Of a DNA stretch of 64,000 nucleotides, positions 50,984 to 59,444 are shown piece by piece; the first letter of the stretch is position 1; the number at the start of each line of letters is the position of its first letter. The DNA lies in contig NZ_FNNR01000006.1 in assembly GCF_900106835.1 (NCBI RefSeq), forward strand, positions 248,001 through 312,000. The letters are read 5' to 3'. Below the pieces are notes generated by a model. It was not told the origin of the DNA and did not search any database. It worked only from the letters and a program-made list of their open reading frames with translations. Source of the DNA: Arthrobacter sp. cf158. GTDB lineage: Bacteria; Actinomycetota; Actinomycetes; Actinomycetales; Micrococcaceae. The position numbers and the translations under genes were made by a program.

Positions 50984-51457
50984 ATGACACCGAGCCCCCG
51001 CGACGTAGCTGATGGTTTCGCCAGCGCGTGGAACGCGGCTGATCCGGTGGCGTTGGCGGAGCTCTTCGTGGAGGATGCGGACTTCGTCAACGTGGTGGGC
51101 ATGTGGTGGAACAACCGCCGGCAGATCCAGTTCAACCACGACTACGGCTTCCGGCACATGTTTCCGGACACGGAGATGGTGCTGGAAAAGGTCAAGGTCC
51201 GGGAGCTTCCGGGCGGTGTTGCCGTTGTTCATGGGAGATGGTCCATGACCGGCCAGATCACGCCCACCGGAGAACGATCCGGACCCCGGCGGGGCGTTAT
51301 CAGTTTCACGGTTGTGCGCCAGGGTGACGGGCGGTGGCTGGCCGTCAGCGCACAAAATACGGACATCATCCCGGGGATGCAGACCCACGTGGCCACCGAC
51401 CAAGGACTCAAGCCCGAATCGTACGAGGCGCCCGCGGGCCGGAGCGGCACCGCATAG
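50984..51457 (+). CDS. SgcJ/EcaC-type SnoaL-like protein
   Basis: 157 residues. VADGFASAWNAADPVALAEL then FVEDADFVNVVGMWWNN is the cone-shaped NTF2/SnoaL fold with the conserved W-N-x-x-D-x-x start of the SgcJ family. Such proteins bind small aromatic or polyketide ligands; no biosynthetic genes are adjacent. It precedes the YdcF-like gene by nine bases. Confidence 0.87.
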   Translation: MTPSPRDVADGFASAWNAADPVALAELFVEDADFVNVVGMWWNNRRQIQFNHDYGFRHMFPDTEMVLEKVKVRELPGGVAVVHGRWSMTGQITPTGERSGPRRGVISFTVVRQGDGRWLAVSAQNTDIIPGMQTHVATDQGLKPESYEAPAGRSGTA

Positions 51458-51466
51458 GCTTGGACC

Positions 51467-52477
51467 ATGCTGACCCTGGTCCTTGGACTTCTCTTCGCGG
51501 GCATCTTCCTTGCCTCGTACCAGTCGGACCGGCGACGGCTCCGCAATGGCGTGCTCCTGCTGGTAGCGGCGTGGTTCCTGCTGCAGGCCCTCCTGGACTT
51601 CCTGATCGACCTGAATCCGTGGTTCGAATGGCTGAACCTGGTGGTTTTGGTAGTGCCCGTGGTCAGTATCTTCGTGTTCGCGGGCTTCCTGATCGCGAAC
51701 GGCGCCACGATGGTCCGCAAGGAGGGCCCCGGCATCAGCAGTTTCCTGCCGATAGCGGTGGGATTGGCCGTGTTCCTCGCACCGGTGATCGCGTTCCTGT
51801 TTGTGCTGAGTGGGCAGCCGGTGCTGGCTGGCCTGGCCGCCCTGGCGTTCTTCCTGTGCGCCTACCTGGGCTGCGCGTTCGTGGTGTTTCTGGGATACGC
51901 CTTGGTGTATTCCAGAATGCGGTTCAGCCCGAATCCGGCCGCTGTGATCGTCCTTGGCTCGGGTTTGATCGACGGCAACGTTCCGCCGCTGCTCGCAGCA
52001 CGCCTCAACAAGGCGTTGGAGATTTACGACGGCGGCGCACCGGTCAAGCCGGTCTTGGTGCCTTCCGGAGGCCAAGGCGCGGACGAACCACGGCCTGAGT
52101 CCACGGCAATGAAGGAGTATCTGGTGGCCAACGGTGCGGCATCCGGCGATGTGGTGGAGGAGAACAAAGCCACCACCACCCGCGAGAACCTGGCATACTC
52201 TGTAGCCCTGCTGGCTGAGAAAGGCATCCAAGGCCCGTTGCTGGTGTGCACCAACAACTACCACGTGCTCCGCGCTGCGCTTCTGTCCCGTCGGCAGAAG
52301 ATCAACGCGGAGGTGGTAGGTGCCCCGACGGCCAGGTATTTCGTGCCCAGCGCGTTCCTGCGGGAGTTCGTGGCCGTGATGAGGGACAACCGCCGGACCA
52401 ACATCGTTCTTTGCCTGCCGATGTTCGGGATTGCCCTCATCATCACGGTCGCATTGATGAACTCGCCCGTGGTTTAG
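51467..52477 (+). CDS. YdcF-family (DUF218) membrane protein
   Basis: 336 residues. Four to five N-terminal helices are followed by the DUF218 domain: AAVIVLGSGLIDGNVPPLLA, PVLVPSGGQGADEPRPES, NKATTTRENLAYSV and LVCTNNYHVLRAALLSRR. A final helix ends the protein. ElyC/SanA-type members influence envelope or vancomycin sensitivity, but the reaction is unknown. It is convergent with nagZ. Confidence 0.92.
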   Translation: MLTLVLGLLFAGIFLASYQSDRRRLRNGVLLLVAAWFLLQALLDFLIDLNPWFEWLNLVVLVVPVVSIFVFAGFLIANGATMVRKEGPGISSFLPIAVGLAVFLAPVIAFLFVLSGQPVLAGLAALAFFLCAYLGCAFVVFLGYALVYSRMRFSPNPAAVIVLGSGLIDGNVPPLLAARLNKALEIYDGGAPVKPVLVPSGGQGADEPRPESTAMKEYLVANGAASGDVVEENKATTTRENLAYSVALLAEKGIQGPLLVCTNNYHVLRAALLSRRQKINAEVVGAPTARYFVPSAFLREFVAVMRDNRRTNIVLCLPMFGIALIITVALMNSPVV

Positions 52478-52483
52478 CTCTTA

Positions 52484-54517
52484 CTACGGCTTGGGGAGTC
52501 CCGTGGTGAACGTGTGGCTCCATTGCGTGACGGCGCTGTCCGTGAAGACGTATCCCTTGGCAGGAACCGCGGTGACGGTCACTGTGCCGGCTGGCTTCCG
52601 GTACGTCCCGGCTGCCGCCTCCTTGCCCTCCATCAGGTAAACCACGCCTGCGACAGCGGGGATGGTGTACGCGTCCTGCCCCTTGCCCGGCCGGTCCGTA
52701 AAGGTGACTGCCTCCGGCGTCGACGTGTCGTAGTGGAGGCCGAAGCCCAAAGGGAGGAGGACGCCGTCGCCATCGGCTTCAGGGATATTGACCGGCAGTT
52801 TGCCGCCGGGGTTGACCGCGCCGGAGATGGCACGCACAACACCGTGGAAGTTGACCCTGTTGATGCCATAGCTGTTGAGTACGGCGGCGGCCCCGGGGAA
52901 GACGCTGACGTCGTAGGGATTGCGTGTGGCTATGACGATCACGGGGGTTCCAGTAGCCGCCAGCTCAGCCACCATTTGTTGCTGGGCGGCGTTGCTGGTG
53001 GCGTTGTAGGAGGCGAAGACTACTGCGTCCACCTTGCTGGCGGCGGCAACCGCCCGCGCCCGGTAGGCGGAGGAGGGCGACGCGCCATTCTCGTAGTCTT
53101 CAGTGACCGCGAAACCTTGTTCCTTGAGCATTGGTCCCGCAGTTTCCGGGCGTCCCGAACCGGCCCCCACCATGAGTACGGAACTGCCGGGAGCCAGCGG
53201 CAACACCCGCTCGTGGTTGCGCAGCAGGGTAGCGGCATGGTCGGAGATCAGATTGGCTGTGGCGAGGTTTCCTGCGGTGCCCACCAGCTTGTCCACATTT
53301 GCGGGGTCAGCCATGGGCTGCTCAAATACTCCGCGCTTGACCTTCCACTCCAGGATCCGCCGAACGGACTCGTCGATTCGGGCTTCGGTGATCTCACCGG
53401 ACCCGACGGCGGCACGCACCCCGGCAAACGAGGCATCCACGTCGGGGGAGTTGAGGAGGATGTCCGAACCGGCCTGGATGGCCTTGACTGCGATTTCTTC
53501 CTGCGGCCATTCGGCTGCCATGGCGGCCATATCCAAGGCGTCGGTGGTAACCAGTCCCTTAAATCCCAGCTCATCGCGGAGCAAGCCGGTGAGTACCTTG
53601 TGGGACAGGGTGCCCGGCATTTCGGGATCGATGGCCTCAACAATGATGTGTGCCGTCATGACCATGTCCACGCCGGCATCGATCGCTGCCTTGAATGGTT
53701 CCAGGTGCTTGTTCAGGGTGGCGCGGTCGTAGGTGACAGTCGGCAGGCCGTAGTGGGAGTCAACGGACGTGTCGCCATGGCCGGGGAAATGCTTTGCTGC
53801 TGCTCCCACGCTGCGGGCCTGAATGCCGTTGATCTGCGCAGCGCCGAGTTCACTGACCAGCGCAGGGTCCTCACCCATGGACCGGATTCCGATGACCGGG
53901 TTGTCCGGGTTGGAGTTGAGGTCCAGTACCGGGGCGAAGTCCACGTTGATACCCATGGCCCGCATCTCGGAACCCAGGATTTCGCCCTGCGCGCGGGCCA
54001 GATCCTGGTTCGCCGTGGCCCCCAGGGCCATGTTGCCCGGGAGGACCGTGGCCGGTGATCCTATGCGGGCAACCAGCCCGCCTTCCTGGTCGATGGTGAC
54101 TGCCAACGGGATGCCTTTACCGTCGGCTCCCACAGCAGTTTGTTGCAGGCCGTTGGAGAGGCCTGCAACTTGCTGGGGATTGTTCGTGTTCCCGGACCAT
54201 GCGAAGTAGAGGACGCCGCCCAGGTTGTACTTTTCCACCACTTCGGCGGGCGTATTGACGCCGTAACGTTCCTGGTTGCTCGCCGCCATGGACGTGTCAT
54301 TCGCGGACGAGCCGTAGACATGGGTCCACGTCATCTGGCCGATCTTTTCGTCCAGTGACATGCCCGCAATCATTGCGTCGATATCCGGGGAAGCAGCGGC
54401 CGGCGTCGTGATGACCGTGGTGCTGGGGCCAGCGGCCACTGCTGTTCCCGCCCCGGTCATGAGGAGGGCCGTGGCTGCGGCAGTCATGAGGGTGGTTCCT
54501 TTTCTGTGCATGTGCAT
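52484..54517 (-). CDS. nagZ: Secreted GH3 beta-N-acetylglucosaminidase NagZ, two-domain type
   Basis: 677 residues from ATG 54517 (ATG 54511 possible). A signal peptide ends near AVAAG. The TIM barrel has VTIDQEGGLVARI and KHFPGHGDTSVDSHYGLP, the NagZ-specific loop with the His-Asp pair, and TTDALDMAAM. A complete C-terminal GH3 domain follows, as in the Bacillus YbbD protein and unlike the short cytoplasmic proteobacterial NagZ. A roughly 50-residue beta tail ends the protein. It removes GlcNAc from muropeptides outside the cell, leaving MurNAc units for the NamZ encoded upstream. Confidence 0.95.
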   Translation of the reverse strand: MHMHRKGTTLMTAAATALLMTGAGTAVAAGPSTTVITTPAAASPDIDAMIAGMSLDEKIGQMTWTHVYGSSANDTSMAASNQERYGVNTPAEVVEKYNLGGVLYFAWSGNTNNPQQVAGLSNGLQQTAVGADGKGIPLAVTIDQEGGLVARIGSPATVLPGNMALGATANQDLARAQGEILGSEMRAMGINVDFAPVLDLNSNPDNPVIGIRSMGEDPALVSELGAAQINGIQARSVGAAAKHFPGHGDTSVDSHYGLPTVTYDRATLNKHLEPFKAAIDAGVDMVMTAHIIVEAIDPEMPGTLSHKVLTGLLRDELGFKGLVTTDALDMAAMAAEWPQEEIAVKAIQAGSDILLNSPDVDASFAGVRAAVGSGEITEARIDESVRRILEWKVKRGVFEQPMADPANVDKLVGTAGNLATANLISDHAATLLRNHERVLPLAPGSSVLMVGAGSGRPETAGPMLKEQGFAVTEDYENGASPSSAYRARAVAAASKVDAVVFASYNATSNAAQQQMVAELAATGTPVIVIATRNPYDVSVFPGAAAVLNSYGINRVNFHGVVRAISGAVNPGGKLPVNIPEADGDGVLLPLGFGLHYDTSTPEAVTFTDRPGKGQDAYTIPAVAGVVYLMEGKEAAAGTYRKPAGTVTVTAVPAKGYVFTDSAVTQWSHTFTTGLPKP

Positions 54518-54543
54518 CCCAATCGTCTGAGTGTTTGCCTTGG

Positions 54544-55836
54544 CTAGCGCTGACCGTTGTAGAGGAGGTATTGGCGTGTATCGCGGACGAATTGACCAAG
54601 TTCGGACCGCCAACTGTCGGTGATGGTCCTGGCGTCAGCACCGGCGTCGAGCTGTTCTGCAAAGCGGGCCGAACCGCTCAGCAGCCCCATCCACCGCCCT
54701 GCGTCGCCGCGCCAGGCGAACCCCGGGTACAGCCGCTTGGCTTCGACCAGCATGTGGGTGCCCACTTCAAGGGCTTCAACGCGGGAGGCGTCGGTGATGT
54801 GGACATGCACGCCACCGCAGACGAGGCCCTGGTTTTTGGAGAGGGTGGGCTGGAAATAGGCTTCGCGGAACGTCACGCCGCTGAGGCCCTTGCTGTTGAG
54901 TGCCTCGGCCCAGCGGTAGTCCACGTAGGGGGCGCCGATCAGTTCGAACGGCCGGGTTGTGCCGCGGCCTTCGGACATATTGGTGGCCTCGAACAACGCC
55001 GTTCCGGGATACAGGAGGGACGTTTCCGGAGTTGGCATATTGGGGCTCGGGAGGATCCATGATGCCCGGTTGTCCGGTCCGGTCATTTCACGCCGCCATC
55101 CTTGGACCTGGACTACGTGAAGGTCCTGGAGGGGCTTGAGTCCAGCGGCCGGCAGGTGGACGGCGTTGAAGTACTTGGCCAGCTCGCCCACCGTCATGCC
55201 ATGCTGGAGCGCGATGCCCAGCCGTCCGACTCCGGATTCGAAACCTGGTTGGAGGACCGGTCCGCGCGCCTGGCCGCCAATCGGGTTGGGACGATCCAGG
55301 ACCACGAACCTGGTACCGGTCCGGGACGCGGCCTGCATGGCGCCCCACATGGTCCAGATGTAGGTGTAGAAACGTGCCCCGACGTCCTGGATGTCGAAAC
55401 AGATGGTGTCCACGCCGGACGCTTCAAAGAAGCCCACGTAGTCATCAACCTCGGCTCCGTAGGAGTCGTAGACGGTGATGCCGGTCCGCGGGTCCACGGA
55501 CGTTCCTTCGCTCGCGCCGTCCTGGGCTGTGCCGCGGAATCCGTGCTCCGGGCCGAAGACCGCTGCGACGTCCACACCTTTGCCCGCCATGTCATCCACG
55601 ATGGAGCGGAAGTTCGCCAGGACTCCGGTGGGGTTGGTGATGACACCTACTTTGCGCCCGGCGAAAATGCTCCAGTTACTGGCGGCGGCGGTGTCCGCCC
55701 CGTTGACGGTGGTTCCGGGTTTCCCCGGGCGGTTGGCCTGAGAGGAGGCGGTGGCGCTTGATGCGAAGGGTGATACGACGGCGGCAGCGGCGGCCAGCCC
55801 CGAGGCGTGGATGAGTCTTCGACGGTTGAGTGTCAT
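54544..55836 (-). CDS. namZ: Exo-beta-N-acetylmuramidase NamZ (GH171, former DUF1343)
   Basis: 430 residues from ATG 55836 (AGGAAAGG upstream). The start NRRRLIHASGLAAAA is a likely twin-arginine signal. The core shows VGVITNPTGVLANFRSIVDD, FGPEHGFRGTAQDGASEG, VYDSYG, FDIQDVGARFYTYIWTM, DRPNPIGG and EGRGTTRPFELIGAP, the DUF1343/YbbC pattern. In Bacillus, NamZ releases MurNAc from peptidoglycan ends together with NagZ and an amidase. It forms an operon with nagZ, divergent from murR. Confidence 0.94.
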   Translation of the reverse strand: MTLNRRRLIHASGLAAAAAVVSPFASSATASSQANRPGKPGTTVNGADTAAASNWSIFAGRKVGVITNPTGVLANFRSIVDDMAGKGVDVAAVFGPEHGFRGTAQDGASEGTSVDPRTGITVYDSYGAEVDDYVGFFEASGVDTICFDIQDVGARFYTYIWTMWGAMQAASRTGTRFVVLDRPNPIGGQARGPVLQPGFESGVGRLGIALQHGMTVGELAKYFNAVHLPAAGLKPLQDLHVVQVQGWRREMTGPDNRASWILPSPNMPTPETSLLYPGTALFEATNMSEGRGTTRPFELIGAPYVDYRWAEALNSKGLSGVTFREAYFQPTLSKNQGLVCGGVHVHITDASRVEALEVGTHMLVEAKRLYPGFAWRGDAGRWMGLLSGSARFAEQLDAGADARTITDSWRSELGQFVRDTRQYLLYNGQR

Positions 55837-55926
55837 GGGGAGCCTTTCCTGATGAGCAGAAGTGCATGACAACTTTTGTGACTTGGATTACATCGACCGT
55901 ATTCGCCCGTCGAGGTTGCGTCAATG

Positions 55927-55956
55927 ACTTACCTTCGCGTTTGCGTTTAGGTAAGT
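55927..55956. promoter_or_regulatory. Palindromic operator between namZ and murR
   Basis: ACTTACCT (55927-55934) and AGGTAAGT (55949-55956) are perfect 8-bp inverted arms 14 bp apart. They lie 59 bp upstream of the murR start and 91 bp upstream of the namZ start, a good place for MurR/RpiR to control both directions. Confidence 0.65.
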
Positions 55957-56014
55957 TATTTACAAACGTCTGTCGCGTACCTGGGCCGGGCGAGCCTGTT
56001 GGAAGGAGTCCGCC

Positions 56015-56923
56015 ATGGAAGCGGCTGGAAATGTGCAATCGTCACGAACAGTCCTGGTTCGGATCCGCTCCCTCCTGCCGGCTTTGCGCCCCTCCGAGCG
56101 GGCTGTCGCTGAGATGGTCTTGGCGGATCCTTCCCGCGCGGCGATGATGTCCATCGGTGACCTTGCCGAGCATGGTGGAACGTCCACTACGTCGGTGGTC
56201 CGCTTCTACAAGAAGGTGGGCTACCGCGGCTACTCCGATCTTCGACTCGACCTTGCGAGGGAAACGGCCCGGGAGAGTTTGGCCAACAACGCACCTACGG
56301 GGGTCTACGAGGACATCAATACCTCCGACTCGCTGCGGGACATCGTTTCCAAGATCGCCTACAACGAGACGATGTCCATCGCTGACACCGCTCAAGTGCT
56401 CGACGTTGACCAACTCGCCGAGGCTGTTGAAGCGATCTCGCGCTCGCGGAAAATCGACATCTTCGGAGTGGGCGCGGGCGGGCTGGTTGGCCAGGACCTG
56501 CAGCAGAAACTGCATCGCATAGGCCTCACCTCGTTCACCTGGCCCGAGGTGCATGTCGCGCTGACTTCGGCAGCGCTCTTGGACGACGACGGCGTTGCTG
56601 TCGCCATCTCGCACTCGGGCGCCACCGTGGATACGGTCGATTTCCTCAAGGCGGCCAAGGACACCGGGGCCACCACCATCGCCATCACCAATCATGCTGA
56701 TTCGCCGCTGGGCCGTACTGCCCACATTGTGCTCAGTACTGCCGCCCGCGAGACACCCTTCCGGCCGGGCGCGATGGGTAGCCGGATAGCCCAGATGATG
56801 GTGGTGGACTGCCTCTTTGTGGGGGTTGCCCAGCATTCCTACGAGGCCTCCATCGCGGCATTGCGCAAGACCCACGCCGCTGTCCAGGGCCGGAAACTGC
56901 CCCGAGCCAGTTCGCCCGACTAA
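56015..56923 (+). CDS. murR: MurR/RpiR-family regulator
   Basis: 302 residues from ATG 56015 (AAGGAG, 6 nt spacing). An N-terminal HTH_6 (SIGDLAEHGGTSTTSVVRFY, then KKVGYRGYSDLRL) is followed by an SIS sugar-phosphate domain (IDIFGVGAGGLVGQDLQQKL, VAISHSGATVDTVDFL). MurNAc-6-phosphate is the expected effector given the divergent namZ-nagZ genes. Neither murQ nor a PTS transporter is in the window. Confidence 0.92.
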   Translation: MEAAGNVQSSRTVLVRIRSLLPALRPSERAVAEMVLADPSRAAMMSIGDLAEHGGTSTTSVVRFYKKVGYRGYSDLRLDLARETARESLANNAPTGVYEDINTSDSLRDIVSKIAYNETMSIADTAQVLDVDQLAEAVEAISRSRKIDIFGVGAGGLVGQDLQQKLHRIGLTSFTWPEVHVALTSAALLDDDGVAVAISHSGATVDTVDFLKAAKDTGATTIAITNHADSPLGRTAHIVLSTAARETPFRPGAMGSRIAQMMVVDCLFVGVAQHSYEASIAALRKTHAAVQGRKLPRASSPD

Positions 56924-56942
56924 GTCCCGACGCCGCGGGCTG

Positions 56943-58166
56943 CTAGTGGACGGGCTCGCTTTGCTTGTCCTCTGCCTGCCGCTCACCCGGCTTCAGCATC
57001 GATCCGGAATTGATGGCAAGCACCCCTGAAAGAAGTGCTGCCAGAAGTATCGAGGCAAAGGCCATGAATGAGGACACCCCCATGAGGAAGGTGGCGACGG
57101 CAAGACTGAGGGGGCTTGAAACTGTTTCCAAGAACTGGACGGCGGTCATGGTCTTGCCAAGATCGGACGAGGGGATCTGTTGGTGTATGAGGGAGGTACG
57201 TCCAATCGTCCACGCAATGCCTCCGGTGCAGACAACGAACAGAGCACTCGCGACGGCAATCCAGGATGGGATGAAAAAGAGCAAAGCTCCTCCTGCCATA
57301 AGCCACGAGGAACGCTGCATTAACAGGTTTGGTTGCCAAGTGGAGACCAAGCCGGACAATAATGACCCGCAGAACAGTCCCGCAGCCGCAGCCGCACCGA
57401 CGATTCCCACTTCCGTAGTAGAGCCTCCGAGGCCAACTGACGTCTGGAAGATCGCGAGCGTGGACAGCGGGGCAGACAAGAAGCCAATGAGGACGACGGT
57501 TCCGGCAAAGCGCCACCAACCATTGACTTGGGAGAGCCTTCGGTACCCGGCTGAAAGATCCTTGAAGAATCCTGGACGGCCAGGCTGTTTGGTTGGGTGG
57601 TCCGGCCACGGCAGAAAATTCATGATCATTGCGATGACGGTGAAGGACACCGCGTCTACGGCCAGCAACCACCATGGGCCCCAAACGGCACTCAGTGCGC
57701 CGCCGATGGCCGGTCCCACAATGGAAGCGGAGGTCCACGCAGTGGACACTGATGCGTTGAACTTGGCAGTGCCTTCGCCATACATTTTCGGGATGGCCAC
57801 GAACGTGGCCGTTCTGGCGAACATGTCGAGGCTGCCACGCAGGAACGCGCCGAGTACCAGAACCCAGAAGGGTGTGTGCCACGGGCCGATAAGCAGCGCC
57901 ATTGCGGCAACAACCAGTGCCTGGCCCCAATAGCCAATGTGGGTCATGGAACGGGGCGACATGCGGTCAGCGAGTCCGCCAATGAGTACTCCAGGGAAGG
58001 CCTTGGGCAGCTGTGATGCCACGGCCACGATGGACATTTGGGCGAGGCTGCCGCTCGTTTGGAGGACTATGAGGGGGAGCGCGATGTTGTACGCGCCACC
58101 ACCCAGCGAATTCACCCACATTCCTGTCAGGTGGAGACGTCTCTGCCATGTCTTTGCAAGCGACAA
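56943..58166 (-). CDS. MFS exporter of the microcin C-like cluster (MccC role)
   Basis: 407 residues, 12 helices. ALPLIVLQTSGSLAQMSIVA and VLIGGLADRMSPRSMTHIGY with its D-R-x-S/G loop mark the MFS_3/enterobactin-exporter branch. TTG 58166 has GAGG 8 nt upstream and follows the previous stop by one base; TTG 58202 is an alternative. In Escherichia coli microcin C, MccC is an MFS pump that exports the antibiotic and gives part of the immunity. Position as the last gene of an mccA-mccB operon suggests the same role. No function beyond MFS is proven by sequence. Confidence 0.85.
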   Translation of the reverse strand: MSLAKTWQRRLHLTGMWVNSLGGGAYNIALPLIVLQTSGSLAQMSIVAVASQLPKAFPGVLIGGLADRMSPRSMTHIGYWGQALVVAAMALLIGPWHTPFWVLVLGAFLRGSLDMFARTATFVAIPKMYGEGTAKFNASVSTAWTSASIVGPAIGGALSAVWGPWWLLAVDAVSFTVIAMIMNFLPWPDHPTKQPGRPGFFKDLSAGYRRLSQVNGWWRFAGTVVLIGFLSAPLSTLAIFQTSVGLGGSTTEVGIVGAAAAAGLFCGSLLSGLVSTWQPNLLMQRSSWLMAGGALLFFIPSWIAVASALFVVCTGGIAWTIGRTSLIHQQIPSSDLGKTMTAVQFLETVSSPLSLAVATFLMGVSSFMAFASILLAALLSGVLAINSGSMLKPGERQAEDKQSEPVH

Positions 58167-58167
58167 T

Positions 58168-59001
58168 TTAATTACCTCGGGATGCGCGGAGAATGATGGC
58201 AAGATCGGGCTGCTTTTCCAACGACAACATCAGCCATTGCATGAGGGGGGCCTGCCAAAAGCTAATATTCCAGGTGCGGGCAATAACAATGTGGAATATA
58301 GTGCTGCAACATGGGAGCACGATCCGGAACTTGCCGGGGAGGACCAGTGCCAGTGGGAGTGCGAGAAATTCAAGAAATGGAATGAGGCGGGTCATTGCCC
58401 GAACAGGCTGGGCAAATCGATCCTGCGCAAATGGGTGGCTGCCCGATGCCTTCAAATGCAGGTGGTAAATGTGGTTGGCGTCGCCACGACGGACCCAGGC
58501 GTCGAAACCGTGGATGATCTTGGACAGGCCCGCCTGGGTGTAGGGCAAGTACAGAGCCACGCGCGAGATGGAGAGCGGCAGGCTGGCCGGCTGCCTGTTC
58601 GGCAGCCCGGACAGCTGGGTTGTGAGAAGTACGGCCTCGATAAACGTGTCGTAAGGCCATCGTCCTGGAAGTGACCGGGCATCCGCAGCACGGGTCTCCA
58701 GGAACACTCCGAGTGCCGCTCGCCGAAGCCAAGGCGCGTGCCTTGCACCGGGCCCGCTGTACACCTCGCTTGCTCCCGCAGCCGCCAACAGGAGGGCAGT
58801 TGCCGTGCGTCGGGCAACCCGGCTCTTCCCAGCATCAGAAGTTGGATCCGCATCCAACTCAGTCGAAGCAACTGCGGCCCTGTAGTCCTGCGCTGCCGCC
58901 GCACCTGGGCGAAGTGTTACTGCCAAGGCGGCGACGATCCACACGCCAGCAGCACGAACCTGCCGGGACGTGACTGAACTAACGCGGAATCGACGGAACA
59001 T
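58168..59001 (-). CDS. HTTM/VKGC-like polytopic membrane protein
   Basis: 277 residues from ATG 59001, overlapping the gene upstream by 23 bases. The middle shows VALYLPYTQAGLSKIIHGFD, then WVRRGDANHIYHLHL. This resembles HTTM (horizontally transferred transmembrane) proteins, the family related to vitamin K gamma-carboxylase, although the usual N-terminal helices are weak here and the match is not firm. Several helices follow (FLEFLALPLALVL, CCSTIFHIVIA). Role unknown; its position between the MccB-like and MFS genes suggests immunity, maturation or export. Confidence 0.65.
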   Translation of the reverse strand: MFRRFRVSSVTSRQVRAAGVWIVAALAVTLRPGAAAAQDYRAAVASTELDADPTSDAGKSRVARRTATALLLAAAGASEVYSGPGARHAPWLRRAALGVFLETRAADARSLPGRWPYDTFIEAVLLTTQLSGLPNRQPASLPLSISRVALYLPYTQAGLSKIIHGFDAWVRRGDANHIYHLHLKASGSHPFAQDRFAQPVRAMTRLIPFLEFLALPLALVLPGKFRIVLPCCSTIFHIVIARTWNISFWQAPLMQWLMLSLEKQPDLAIILRASRGN

Positions 59002-59437
59002 AGGTGTACACAACTTCCTTTTCCTCAGGCATTCCCCGAACGGTGGTCTCCACAAGAATTTCCATTCTGCTCAGTGGAATGTTGGGCAGATGGGCGGGGG
59101 GTCGGACCTCATCGAAAGGTTTCCACTTGTTTCGGCGAAGCCGGTTTTCGATTCGCTGGCAAAGAACGTGCTTGGGTTGCTCTTCACTGGCCATAAAAAT
59201 GTTGGCGAACACTGCCCCGGCCCGGAAGAACTGGGTTGGCAGGCAGTTGGCGGGTCCGCAGGTGACCACGGTTCCGTCCGACAGATGGAATTCGATCGCG
59301 AATCGTGACACCCGGTCCCCGAACTTTGCGTTGAACATGTTGTTGGATGCGATTGGCCAGAAGTTCTTGTTGGCGATGGTGGCACCGAGGGATGCAACCA
59401 CGTAAGCGCCAGTGAGAGTCACCAACAGCTTGCCCAC
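58979..59437 (-). CDS. Single-TM protein of the microcin C-like cluster, unknown function
   Basis: About 152 residues from GTG 59437 (GTG 59422 possible). One helix near the N-terminus (LLVTLTGAYVVASLGATIAN) is followed by an extracytoplasmic-looking domain (NFWPIASNNMFN; FAIEFHLSDGTVVTCGPANC) with a pair of Cys. The end is polar (VVYTYVPSIPR). Pairs of one HTTM-like protein and one single-TM protein with such a domain are common in bacteria, and this gene overlaps its HTTM-like partner. I recognise no named family. Confidence 0.7.
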   Translation of the reverse strand: MGKLLVTLTGAYVVASLGATIANKNFWPIASNNMFNAKFGDRVSRFAIEFHLSDGTVVTCGPANCLPTQFFRAGAVFANIFMASEEQPKHVLCQRIENRLRRNKWKPFDEVRPPAHLPNIPLSRMEILVETTVRGMPEEKEVVYTYVPSIPR

Positions 59438-59444
59438 ATCGCAG

